From contig OX377201.1 in assembly GCA_947396885.1 (NCBI GenBank), positions 65,942,983 to 66,006,982 of the forward strand: a DNA stretch of 64,000 nucleotides. Reading direction: 5' to 3'. The DNA is from Heligmosomoides polygyrus polygyrus. Taxonomy: Eukaryota; Nematoda; Chromadorea; Rhabditida; Heligmosomidae. This document shows positions 47,676-58,484 of the stretch, in pieces (within the stretch, counting starts at the first letter, position 1; the number at the start of each line of letters is the position of its first letter). The notes below the pieces were generated by a model, which was not told the origin of the DNA, ran no database searches, and worked only from the letters and a program-made list of their open reading frames with translations. The translations under genes were made by a program, and so were the position numbers.

Positions 47676-48353
47676 ATGTGTGAATGCAAGTGTCTTCTGT
47701 TACACGAGTTACGCGTTGGTGAAGGAGTAAAACAGCCTCTGGAGGAGCACAAACAACGGAGGAGACAATGTGCCGCTGCTATTCAGCGGCATCGGTTGTG
47801 GTTAATGCAGCACATGCAGTCAACTCCGTTGTTTGATGGGGAATCCGGCGGCGACATTCGCTGTGAGTCCGGCTGCACGCGCTCGAGCCTGACGGCATCC
47901 CGGGCAACGATCGTGAGGTTTCGTACCGGGAACTATACAGGTGGCCGTCGTGAACTGATTGTCGTTGTTCACTCCAACTCCGCCTTTCTGGTGCAGCTGA
48001 ATCCGCATGACAATGGATCGTTGAGGAATCGCTGCGAGCACTCAGCGACCAGCAGGGCGCTCAGAACAGCCATTCGAAACATTTCCCAAACTTGGGTAAT
48101 TAAACATGAAATGCCTGAACAATTTAATGCGGTGAATCAGCGGTATGCAAGGGGAACCACGAACTTGCGCACACTAGAGAACTCTATCAATGGGTCACCT
48201 GCCTACGATTGCCGTCAGCATTGCACATTGCCATCAGCACTTCAACGGGAGGGGGACGATCTGACGAAGAGCGGCTCGGGCCAAGAACGCGGACAGTGCC
48301 TGTGGAGCCAACTGGTGTCGATTCGCGCCGTGACACCCGCCGCTTCGCGATGA
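47676..48353 (+). CDS. Open frame of 225 codons, unknown
   Basis: This is the longest open frame outside the Penelope-like element. It begins MCECKCLLLHELRVGEGVKQ and includes PLEEHKQRRR, which faintly resembles the PLGEHRQRSH of the GIY-YIG domain in the local Penelope-like element. The rest has no motif I know, no membrane segment, and no splice site pattern around it. A decayed element 3' end lies just upstream in the opposite orientation. It could be a retroelement relic or chance. I give it low weight. Confidence 0.25.
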   Translation: MCECKCLLLHELRVGEGVKQPLEEHKQRRRQCAAAIQRHRLWLMQHMQSTPLFDGESGGDIRCESGCTRSSLTASRATIVRFRTGNYTGGRRELIVVVHSNSAFLVQLNPHDNGSLRNRCEHSATSRALRTAIRNISQTWVIKHEMPEQFNAVNQRYARGTTNLRTLENSINGSPAYDCRQHCTLPSALQREGDDLTKSGSGQERGQCLWSQLVSIRAVTPAASR

Positions 48354-48599
48354 GCCAAGACAGTTCTCGCCGCGGAGGCGATGGTGATCCAACCACAGCC
48401 TGCAGATCAACCAGATTTGGTGAAATTACAATTTCTGTTCAATTTCGCCTCAATGCCAAGCGAGGCAACCGTTTTGGACAAAAGCTTCACCTCGTCCATT
48501 AAATAGTGCAAGCATTGGTCCGCCCACCGATCTACTTGCTTGTCCATGTCTAACGTTTTAGCAGGTAGGGAGGACCATCCCTCGGTTGTGTAAAAACAT

Positions 48600-50200
48600 T
48601 ATCTTTCTTCGACTACAAAAAAACCGAACGAGCATGAATTTTCTGATTGGTATGTGTATATGAGACAGAGTTGTTTCGTCGTTCATACATACTGTTGGAT
48701 TTTCTGGTTGACGAGCAAGAATTCCTCGTGAAGATATTAATGGTAAATATTGCGGTACCTGTTACCTTTTCGGGGACGCTTGGTTTGTATTCTGCCAGTC
48801 TTCATCGAGCGCAATGCCACCTTGAAAATTGAAAATGGTTCCATGGAATCCTTTAGGCCGAATATAAGCAAGCTACACGTTTATTGGATAAAGTGGCTGT
48901 TAAAATTGGGCTTGAATATTGTTGTCTCGTCTACATAGTACCAAGGGTCGATAATTCATCAGAACACGAAGGGCTTCGAATCGAGGTTGAATCAACGTAG
49001 GAAACGAGAATTGCAGGAACTAGGACGTCATCACGGTCATATGAATATCGTATTGCACAAATTCCCTCACGAAATGTGAAGCTTATAAAATAAACTATTA
49101 GGTTTCTAATGTGGAATGAGCTGCTCCTCTTCTGATACTACTTTAAATGTAGAATGACTTATGACTGAGAAATATTATGTCGGACTGAACGTTTCTGCCG
49201 TTTTAGTGCTTTGAGTGTCCCCGCATCTGCCTAGCCATAAGTGCTTTGGTACATGGCTTGATAAGAGCTTATGGTACCATTAGGTAGAGAAAACATGCAT
49301 GTTGGAAACCATATCATCCGCATAAGAAGGCCCTGCAGAAAATAGTGGGCCTAACCCAATTTTCGAGTCATAGTGCATTATGATCTGAGTCTCGGGAACG
49401 CTTGCACGAAATCGGAACGGAACTCGTCGTGGATCAATTGCCTGTACAGCCAGTATGTACAGCATGCAAACATTGAATGTTTTGAACAGAAATAGAGAAC
49501 CCTACAAAGTGCAAAAGCCTCGCTCAGAATGGACGACCGAGGATTAGACAGACGCAAGGCCTTAAAGACTTTCACATAAATTAGTCCGAGGTTCGAGAGT
49601 CCGAGTTTAAAAGGCACCTTGCAACGCCGCCTGCTTGCATAAGAAGAGAAGAGGTCCGCACAGTCTGTACTCCACGATCTCTCGCCGCATCCGACACGGC
49701 TGGTAACAGCAACCTCGGATTCATTCCTTTAGTGCGAGTGTTTTTCATAAAGACAGTAAAGCATTATAAAGCGTGGATCGTGGGCAATAACGTAAGATGG
49801 TTTTCGAAACATCCAGGAGAGAACTGTCGTCCAGGAAGCCTCTAGATTATGAGGAATCACTTTTGGTGTTTAATGATCTCTTGCCGAAGTAATTGACAAG
49901 GAAGTCTAGGGATCAAACTAGATCATAATAGCAGAGCATCCCTAAGAATCTAAGAACACGGTATCTGTTGCAAATATACAGAAGTTTCCCGTCACTTTTT
50001 TCAAGCTTATTTATCTCCTTCAACACAATCCACGTTTAAAGAAACCTTTTTATGAACCGTCACTATGACAACACCGCCAATTTTCAGGTACTTTTTGGAA
50101 ATCGATTCTGTAGCTAGGATTTTGAAGAAAAACTCGTTGACCTAATTTTTGAGTTCTTCCAGATCGTCAATTTTTCTGTTCTGTAAATGGCTGGATAGCA
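48600..50200. other. No gene or named repeat seen
   Basis: The sequence is AT-rich and appears unique. Open frames are all under 80 codons, overlap in both strands and match nothing I recognise. No terminal repeats or splice-like exon were found. Confidence 0.4.
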
Positions 50201-50219
50201 AACAGAACAGGTGAGCGAC

Positions 50220-50480
50220 TACTGGTTCTAGCAAGGGAAGGGGCTGAAGCGTATGTCTGAACGGGGAGAGCGGGTCATATAGGTAAAAATCTCCGCCGCC
50301 CGCTCAATTAGTATAAAAATGTGTTTCTTTTTTGCCAAATTTTATTTCGTCATTCGGTGCTCCGGCGCTGAGATATTTCGACATTTCCACTGATTAGTTG
50401 GGATTTGAGGGATCCTGATGTCTATATAATTTTTAGGTGTTTTCTGCGAGTTTTCCTGCTGTATGCTGTGAAGTGTAACT
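50220..50480 (+). repeat. SINE family 2, copy d
   Basis: It shares GCTGAAGCGTATGTCTGAAC, GAGCGGGTCATATAGG, AATTAGTATAAAAATGTG and TTTTTTGCCAA with the copies at 6020 and 7215, in the plus orientation. The tRNA-like middle is missing: the sequence jumps to GATATTTCGACATTTCCAC and the GACGTTTT-like end, so this copy has an internal deletion. Confidence 0.55.
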
Positions 50481-50989
50481 TTATTGCGAATTGTTTGTTA
50501 CTGACTGGTGTTAACCAAAAGGTAATAAATGAGAAGGGCATTCAACATGCTCTGCTCTCATTCTATGCCATTCTACTATGCCCTCCTTCTTTGAGTGTGT
50601 CTTCGTCCCACAGATGACTGATGTCTGTACTCTTATTCTGGACTCATGGGCCGGCTTCTCGAATCACATGGCGCTATTCAAGCTGGTATACTCCGAGGGA
50701 AGACCTTGAGTATTGAATCACTCCGACGCCATCCTGCACGGCCTTCCTTTTGATCTGCAAAAAAGGAACAACATCCTGAAGGTAAGTGTCGAAGTTGTGG
50801 GTAGTTGAAGAAGAACGGATTTGTTGTAATTACATTGCAGGTCGTGTCGTTGGAGGACCGAATTCCATGCCATCCTCACGTAGAAAAGCTGGTATTCCTG
50901 TTCAAAGCTGGTTATACGATTGTGAACAGCCTGTATCATTTCGCTTTTCAACGCTGCATGCAGGTGTAGGATGTACAGAAGACGCCTTA

Positions 50990-52515
50990 GAATTCTATAC
51001 TACACGTCAAGACCACTCAAATTTCAACCAGTCAGTTGGAATGCAAAACTGCCGCGATGCAGAAGAACCGAACCCCCGTCCTCACAACGCCGCAACTCAC
51101 TGTCCCTCTGGAAGCTTCAGTGCAGTGGCATCACGGGTGTAAAAGAGACCAGCGTTCTTGATGCGCCGATTCCACAGTAACTTCGAAAACCCATACTCTT
51201 GGATTTAACGACTTGGCAAAAAAAGAGACACATTTTTACAATCTTAGGTTGAGTCATAAACTTTGCAACAAGATTTGTCTTCCAACAAGAGTTAGTTTAT
51301 ATCACAAAGAAAAAATGACTGAATTAAACGAAGCAACTGCCGTTATTCTCAATGAGTTTCTTCCGCTTTTCATGCACTGAGTGGATTACGTCTCCATAGA
51401 ATTGGTCGGTTTCGACCTGAGGAACCGCTGTGACTCAGATGGCAGTCAAGCGACGCAATGTCCGCGGTGTATGGCGGTTGCTTGATTTTGCTCCACTTCA
51501 ATTCCGAGATTTTTGCCAGCGTATGAAGTGCCGTAAGCGGTAGGCTGTTGCCCTGGTGGAAGAAGTATTGGGTCGTATCGTCTTCTCTCTCCACTAATTT
51601 TTGCTGGATCTTGTCAAGTTGTTGGCAAAAGCGAGCGCCGAGGACGGTTAGACTACGTGGAGCAGCTCCCTGTGCACTGGACTACTACACGTCCTCCAAA
51701 CGCACGGCAGGATCTTCTTTAACTGGAGCTCCAGTTTTGACGTCAGAACCCCCAGCTCGTTGCGTTCCAGCTGTTGCTCTCCGGCTCTGCAGTTGCAGTG
51801 AAGCATCCGCTTTCCACCGCTGGTAAAGACTCGATCCAGGCCCCTCGCTTGAATCGGTGCCGGAGCTCTCAGCAGTCGGAAGCACAGCGCGTTACATGGG
51901 TTTCCGTCAACGCATGAGGCAACGACGAAAGCTATTTTCGCGACCTTCCAGTCTTCTGCAGCCGAAGAGCGGTGGTTCACTGGGAGGTGTGAAGATCATC
52001 GGTCAGTCCTAGTGAGGTTTGAGAAGAATTCGGCCCGATGGATTTTGGCAGGCGCGCTTTGTTTACAGCAGCTGATCTTCCCGGGAGTAGTTTGTGTTTG
52101 TTGCCCTTCTGGGGGGGGGGGGGGGGAAGTAACTGCTAATACCAACTCCAATAATTTATGGGTTAGGATCAAACTTGCCGGTGACTTCTCGAATGGGCTT
52201 GACCCCCGTCGCTGGGTTCCTGCCGAGCTTGAACCAATTGAAAGTGAAATCATATACTTTTTCACTTTGAGTGGTCAGCGCTCTAGAGAATAAAACTTCT
52301 CAACAACGCAAGGAAAATTAGCTGTTCATAACTGAAAATGATTGCTGGGAAATAAGCTTTCGAATCAAATATAATACTTGGGCGGCTTTGCTTTCAATTC
52401 CAGAAAAAAAAAAACAGAAATGTTGCAAAATTTATGACTCAACCTAATAGTTGACGGGTAGCGATTCTTCCTATATGACTCGCTCTCCCGTTCAGCCATA
52501 CGTTTCAGACCTTTC
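50990..52515 (-). repeat. SINE family 2, copy e, split by mariner
   Basis: The left part (50990-51246) has the tRNA-like middle and the GACTTGGCAAAAAAAGAG run. The right part (52447-52515) has GGGTAGCGATTCTTCCTATA, TGACTCGCTCTCCCG and ACGTTTCAGACC. Together they match 7215-7565 once the mariner at 51247-52444 is ignored. Confidence 0.75.
51247..52444 (-). mobile_element. Mariner element, copy 2, nested in a SINE
   Basis: TA lies at 51245-51246 and 52445-52446. The ends are GGTTGAGTCATAAACTTTG and the complement of GGTTGAGTCATAAATTTTG. The length is 1198 bp. A minus-strand transposase relic (51370-51594) holds YFFHQGNSLPLTALHTLA and ISELKWSKIKQPPYTADIAS, matching the catalytic pattern HQDNARPHxA...PPYSPDLAPSD with changes. 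A run of 16 G residues (52111-52126) lies inside. It is non-functional. Confidence 0.9.
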
Positions 52516-52816
52516 CCTTGTAAGAGTGGTAAGTACGGCAGGTGGGCCAGTAGTACATGCCTTCCGAAGTTATGAGTTTTTTTTTCTGGATCTCCTCCCT
52601 CGTGTACGGGCGAACGTTGCCGTGGAAAAGGAAAACTTGTTAGTGGTTTCCACTAACGATGAGAGTGACGCGATCCAATTGCTAGCAGTAGACTTTGGGG
52701 GTAAGGTAGAGTTGTTGAAAGCGACTCATAGTGAATGATTTCTTTGCAATTCCACCAACAACAAAAAAAGATCTGTAAATCTTAAGAAAGCAATTAAGCT
52801 ACGACTACTATTGTTA

Positions 52817-52895
52817 GGTCGCTGCATATGAAATGGGCGATTTTGCTACCTCAATTTCTGGCCGACTTTTCGTGGCTACGAATGTTCCCGTTTCA
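52817..52895. mobile_element. Mariner left-end fragment
   Basis: GGTCGCTGCATATGAAAT, TTCTGGCC, TTTTCGTGGCTACGAATGTT and CCGTTTC align with the first 80 bases of the element at 2820. The rest of the element is absent. Confidence 0.75.
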
Positions 52896-53062
52896 GGAGG
52901 AAAATGCTGAGGTGCTACATGTTATCCTTTGCCGTGACAGAACCATCCCAAAATGTGGGAAAACTGACGTCATTGTGCTCCACCGGGCTGTTGGCCAACA
53001 ACACTGTCATCTGTGCGCGTTCTCCCCGCCGTGTTCTGGGTGGAAAACTCCCCAGTCGGGAG

Positions 53063-55543
53063 CAGGGATGGGCGGAAATTTTGAAAATTTTCCCAGAAAA
53101 CAGAAAACAGAAAATCGCTTTCGTCAGAAAACAGAAAACAGAAAATTTCGCAGTTATCATACTACCTAATTATTCAATCCGAAGATCCATTTGTCCAGCA
53201 GCAAATGCTTTTTGCACGACTAGAAATGTGGTCGTAGACCAGTGTTTTAACTTGCAAGCGTTTATAGGAATGGCTTATTAATGATGAATTTTTCCTGTTG
53301 CATTCATATTAAAATATAGCGGTTTAAGGCTCACAGTCCAAATGTAGGTGTAATCTCAAAACATTCGCTCGATTAGGGGTCCCACTAGTGAGAGACTGGC
53401 CTTATAGAGCACCAAACACGGACCAAAGATGTTTTGGATACTGGCTTGATATTTCACAGAACAACACGAGAGTGCGACTGAAGAGGCTGTCAGCGCAAAA
53501 ACTTTTGGGTGAAAGTGTTTCTTTGAATACGTAGACATTATCTAATAAGGATCAAACATATGCCCTTTTCATCATATTATTATTATTCATCATACATTCA
53601 TGTCATAATACATCTCGATTTGTTAGGGAGGGAGACATGCCCGACACCGGCAACTATCGCACGATCTGCCTGCTGCCCGTAGTCTACAAGCTGTTCGCTC
53701 GAGTCCTCCTGAATAGGGTTAGCAGAACGCTGGACGAGAAGGCAGGACGGCCATGCGAACAAGCAGGATTTCGGAGAGGATCCAGCACGATCGACCACAT
53801 ACACACCATTACGAAACTCATCGTGCAGCTGTGACTTATGTTCATCGATCTGAAGAAGGATTCGACGCCGTCGAAACGGAGGCAGTCATCGAAGCTCTGC
53901 TCGCTCAGGATGTTCCTACTCAGTACATCAGAGTCAAAGTGGATTAACGACCAAGATCTCACCACTCCACAACGTTGTCATCATTGACGTGAAGAGATGG
54001 GTTCAGCAAGGAGATACATATCCCCAAAGCTCTTTAGCACTACCCTCGAAAACGCCATGCGCGAACTAGAATGGGAAGACATGAGAGTGAAGGTCTGGCC
54101 GAGCGAACGCTAGCCCACTTCGATCGTGTATGTGGGAACTCTGGACTGCAGCGGATTCTTACCAAGGCGACGTTCATGAGAAACGGACGCATTCTCGCTC
54201 AACGGAACGAACATCTCCGAGTGCTCCAGCTACGTGTATCTGGTTCGCGAAGTCAACATGAGCAACGGCCTAGCACCGGAGCTGAGTATGAGGAAACGAG
54301 CGGTTTAGGGAGCTTTTCAAGGGCGTGAAATCGTGAAGAAGACGAAGAACGTCCGATTCCATGCTAGCCTATTCGATTCCACTGCTCTTCCTGCCCTAAC
54401 ATACTCCTCAGACCTGCGCTATACGGAAGCGGGATGAGCACGTGATCAGCGACGCGCAGCGTGGAATGGAGAGCGCGATGCTTGGAGTAACACGACTTCG
54501 CCGACGTTCGAAGATCAGGGACGCTGTCGCATGGGCCAAGTCGTCGAAAATTAGGTGTGCCGGTCAAGTAATGCGATTCGCAGACACCCGCTGGATGAGA
54601 GCCGTCACTGACTGAATTCCGCGAGATGTCAAGAGAATCCCAGGATGCCCATCAACGCGCTGGTCGGACTTCTTCGTGATAGCCCTGAACAAATGATATG
54701 ACGCTCTTCGTGCCGTCCGGCGAGGAGGATCCATTGGAGCACTCTGTCAAGCGACAAGGACAAATGGCGACGTTGCTGGTGCCCGTTCGAATAACTCGAT
54801 GATGATCACCGGGACGATAGATGATAGATGTGATGAATTAAAATTTTTATGTATCACTATTCTATCACTACACCAGTGAAGTCAAAGGTAACTAAAACGT
54901 TTCAGTCTCTCACTAATGGTTGACAACCAAAAGCTGAACAAGAGTTAGAAAAGCAGCTCCGTCAAAGGCTCTCCTTTACGATCATTGGGAAAGACCAGCC
55001 AACAATTTTCAATAACCGGAGGTGGAGAATAATCCTACCCACAATTACTCTACGGCACATGGTTAGTTAACATATATTATAATGAAATACCCTCAGAACA
55101 CTAGTTTTCTAGCCTTTGCATAAAGTTCTAAGTAATCGTAGATAGTCTAAACTACTGCAGAAATTTGAGAGAATACAAAGCGAAATTATGAAAGTGGAGA
55201 AATGTCCTGTGAAGGGACTCCACGTCAGCAGCACTTACACAATCAAACAAACAAAGCGGCATAGTTTTGAGACATGGCGCAATTTCTACACGAGCAGATC
55301 TAGAAACTTACATGTTTGCAATTTAAAATACCCTAGAAACATTATTTTGAGATGAAACTCATGATTCTATGACACTTTTTGGATTCTCCTTTTGGATTTC
55401 TATTATATAATTTTGTTCGCAGGTCTATTTTCTGTTTTGTGGCCAATTTTTGGCCATTTTCCCAGAAAACAGAAAACAGAAAAAATTTGCCCAAAATGGC
55501 CAGAAAATCAGAAAACAGAAAACAGAAATTCCGCCCACCCCTG
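53063..55543. mobile_element. hAT-type DNA transposon with 8-bp duplication
   Basis: The ends are CAGGGATGGGCGG and CCGCCCACCCCTG, the CAGxGxTGGGC pattern of hAT elements. GTCGGGAG is duplicated exactly outside both ends (53055-53062, 55544-55551). Both ends continue into CAGAAAACAGAAAACAGAAA runs. No hAT transposase was seen, so it is non-autonomous. Its middle contains a decayed RTE-type element (53634-54840). It interrupts a GC-rich stretch that continues to the candidate first exon at 56077. Confidence 0.88.
53634..54840 (+). pseudogene. RTE-type reverse transcriptase relic
   Basis: The first segment (53634-53834) encodes DTGNYRTICLLPVVYKLFAR and QAGFRRGSSTIDHIHTITKL, conserved reverse transcriptase blocks before the catalytic centre. 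LKKDSTPS at 53853 should be the FIDLxKAFD motif and is broken. A C-terminal stretch with [19 protein letters not shown] and RDVKRIPGCPSTRWSDFF-like words follows near 54560-54690 in other frames. The 3' end is near ATGATAGATGTGATGAATTA, typical of short tandem tails. It is a 5'-truncated, frame-broken copy nested in the hAT element. Confidence 0.8.
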
Positions 55544-55551
55544 GTCGGGAG

Positions 55552-56076
55552 CCGTCCAAGCCGCCAAGCCTCGTGGGAGCCCCACTGGACTTCGCCGGAG
55601 AAAACGCGCTCCGGTTACATCGCTCGGTCGTCGCGCGCGGCGTCGCCTTGAACCGTCGCCGGGCGCCGCGTCTCGAAGGTTCGTTCTCGATGACTGCTCC
55701 GGGTTCTGAGTCAGCCACGCTGTACCTCGGACGCAGACGTCTCCGTCGGCAAGTCCTTGGATCTCCTCCTGACGAATAGTCCGCGGAGCAGGGGAGCAAC
55801 TCGTCTCGTCCCATTCCCAAGTCATCCCACCGCTCGATTCGTCCTTCTGTTCACCGCCGAGCGCTTGTCAGTGACCCGGTTGGGAGCAGCTCTACCTCTG
55901 CTTTCAGGCATACCGTTCGTGGTGTGGTTTGCTGCACGAGTCCGGAAATCGGTTCCGTTTTAGCTTCTAGTCAGCGTGCACTGGTGATCTAGCTGCCGCA
56001 AGCATTAAATCGTAAGCGAACGGACTTCTCGAAGTGCATCCGTAATCGTTGTGGTTTTAAGGGCTTGAGGGCATTT
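55552..56076 (+). promoter_or_regulatory. GC-rich region upstream of candidate first exon
   Basis: About 500 bases that differ in composition from the AT-rich surroundings, rich in CG (GTCGTCGCGCGCGGCGTCGC, CGGGCGCCGCG). The part left of the hAT element (52900-53054) seems to be its continuation. I did not see a TATA box or known promoter motif. It could be promoter plus 5' untranslated region for the exon at 56077, but open frames run through it too. Confidence 0.35.
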
Positions 56077-56175
56077 ATGAGCACCATCCTGGCCGAATTG
56101 TCTTCTGCAGCCGTGTCCAGTTCATCTCCGCCCGCGAAGAAGGCACGTGTTGTCGAACTGAGCGACAATCCCAAG
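56077..56175 (+). CDS. Candidate first exon of an unknown gene
   Basis: ATG at 56077 opens 33 codons to a strong donor CCCAAG|GTAAGG at 56175, phase 0. The product starts MSTILAELSSAAVSSS and goes on with PPAKKARVVELSDNPK. The PPAKKAR basic patch could be a nuclear signal. The length and donor fit a nematode first exon. No second exon was found to the window end, but the repeat-filled sequence to the right could be its intron. The gene is not identified. Confidence 0.45.
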
Positions 56176-56239
56176 GTAAGGTTGCTTTTCAGCGACAAGG
56201 TCGTTCTGATTTGTTAAAAGAGAGAACACAAATAGGGTC

Positions 56240-57720
56240 CGGGGGGGGGGGGGCGGGGTCACGCCCCGCTCAGTGGTTGTACGCCTTGGTAGGAAAGCAT
56301 GTGTATGTGCAGTTACGGTTCTAGTGTACTTGGTGTACCGCATCTGCCATGGGAAGAACAAGTATCATAGTCGTTTTTTGCGGAAATGCCGCACAAGTCC
56401 GTTATATTAGGTTTGAATTGCGCAAGGCTTGCGAAATAGCGCCCGCTAGTAAGAGACGCAGTGTGCGCCTCCTACCGATGCACATTATTTCGCCGTCTTT
56501 AGTCTGCAGCAGAGCTTAGCCATGGGCAGAAGCCTTGAAATCTCGAAAAGCCATGAAAGCTGTTCATCGGGCAGGGGAAGGGATTCCGGGGTGTGGGCCC
56601 ACTAGCCCATGTTAAAATTGCCTTCATCCTAGAGTTCCCTCCCTTGCCCAATTCGGAAGAAAATAAGACCCGAATCTGTAATCGAAAGGAGGAGATAAGA
56701 CTGCATCTACATTCGCTGTGTGTATCTAGTCGCCACCCCGCGAATGTGTGCTGGCAGAGTCTCTGCGTCTCTTACCAGTGCGCGCTATTTCGCAAGGCCT
56801 TGGGCAATTCGAACTTAAAATAGCGGGCTTATAAGGCATTTCGGCACTATTGTACTTTTGGTACCCCACTTAATCATGTTTAAAATAGGTCTACTAGGGG
56901 TAGTCTGCCATGGGAAGAACGAATATCATAGTCGTTTTTTGCGGAAATGCTTTATAAGCCCGTTATATTAAGTTCTATTTGCCTAAGGCCTTGCGAAATA
57001 GCGCGCGCTGGTAAGAGACGCAGAGACTCCGCCTCCTATCCATGCGCACTACTTCGCCGTTCCTAGCCTGCAGCAGAGGTTAGCCAGGGCATAAGCCTTG
57101 AAATCTCGAAAAGGCTTGAAAGCTCTGTTGTGTGCTCACTCTCGCTCACGCGGAGGAGAGCACATAATTGGACAGGGGAAGGGACTCCGAGGTGTGGGCC
57201 CCTAGGACACCCTTGTTAAAATCGCATTCATCCTAGAGGTCCCTCTCTTGCCGTATTCGGAAGAAAATAAGATCCGAATCTGTAATCGAAACGAGGAGAT
57301 AAGACTGCATTTAATTCGCTGCGAGTATCTAGTCCCTACGACTGCGCGCCACGGCATGCTATGGTAACCCCCCTCGGAGACGGCCGAGAATGCGTGCTGG
57401 TAGGGGGCAGAGTCTCTGCGTCTCTTACCAGCGCGCGCTATTTCGCAAGGCCTTGGGCGACTCCAACTTAATATAGCGGGCTTATAAGACATTTCCGCAA
57501 TAAACGACTATGATATTCGTTCTTCCCATAGCAGATTACCCCTAGTAGACCTATTTTGAACAAGATTAAGTGGGGTACCAAAAGTACAATAGTACCGGCA
57601 TTTCCGCAAAAAACGACTACGATATTCGTTCTTCCCATGGCAGATTACCCCTAATAGACGTATTTTAAACAGGATTTAGTGTGGTACATTAAGTACACTA
57701 GTGCCACAGTTACTTCATAA
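56240..57720. repeat. Nested inverted repeats, GCGGAAATG family
   Basis: A module with GAAGAACxAxTATCATAGTCG, TTTTTTGCGGAAATGC and TTGCGAAATAGCGC lies plus at 56345-56480 and 56905-57020, and minus at 57420-57540. A partial minus copy lies at 56750-56860 and another minus end at 57598-57640. The associated word GGTACCAAAAGTACAATAGT occurs inverted as well. Between the arms the phrases GGACTCCGAGGTGTGGGCCC and ATAAGACTGCATCTACATTCG recur. The arrangement suggests one fold-back element inserted into another. It begins about 65 bases after the candidate exon at 56077-56175. Confidence 0.65.
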
Positions 57721-57749
57721 ATGGAATATCTCAGTTCACTGTAGGGGTA

Positions 57750-58340
57750 GAACGGGTGCGCACGATTTTGGGGGCGGGTTTTCAGCGCCGGGGTCTCGTG
57801 CGTACGAGCAGTCGCAGTTGCGGCAGCTGTTCACGTGATTCTAGCGTGTTTGCTGATTGAGCCAAGAGGATGGAGACTTGTCTCACGCATAAGAGGGATG
57901 GTGGGTGGATGCAAATGCGCACGATTTTGGGGGCGGGAACAGCGGCAGTGGTCGCCATTTGGGACAAGTTGTCGCCTTGTCTCGCGCCCTCCACGCCAAC
58001 CATGCTCTCCTCGCTGTCTGACACATTCTTTCACCGCCAACGTGTACAACCATGCTACTATAGTCGACAGGCCCCTCTTTCACATGTGTGCTCTCTCAAA
58101 ACAGCGAATGAATGATAACAAATGACTGAAAAGCTGAAGAGCTCAGCCGTTTTCTGAAAAACCTGGTATTAAAACAATGCCAAATTCGATTATGAGCCTT
58201 AAACATGCGTGAGACAAGCCTCGATCCTCCTGACTCAATCAGCAAACGCGCTGGAATCACGTGAGCATCGCCGCGACTGCTCGTCTCCACTGCTGGAGAC
58301 CCCGCCCCCAAAATCGTGCGCATTCGTGCGCACCCGAGGG
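57750..58340. repeat. Fold-back repeat, GCGCACGATTTTGG family
   Basis: GGGTGCGCACGATTTTGGGG (57755) and CCCCAAAATCGTGCGCA (58305) form the outer pair. TGTTTGCTGATTGAGCCAAG with GAGACTTGTCTCACGC pairs with GCGTGAGACAAGCCTC and GACTCAATCAGCAAACG. A second copy of the end word lies at 57918. No transposase is present. Confidence 0.65.
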
Positions 58341-58484
58341 ATGGTTTCTCAGGTGGAAGTAGGTGCACTAGGGTTTTCGAGAGCGCTGATTACGATTCCA
58401 GCGCTGTTCTCATCGCAGCTTTCGTAGCTTGACCACTTTGAATTTCGGATAGATTTCAAGACAATGCTAGTAGGTTTTCGCGGC

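Noticed and set aside
55425..55820. Overlapping frames of 80-131 codons on both strands near the GC-rich region
   Set aside because: GC-rich DNA gives long chance frames. Several overlap the hAT end and CAGAAAA runs, and none shows a domain.
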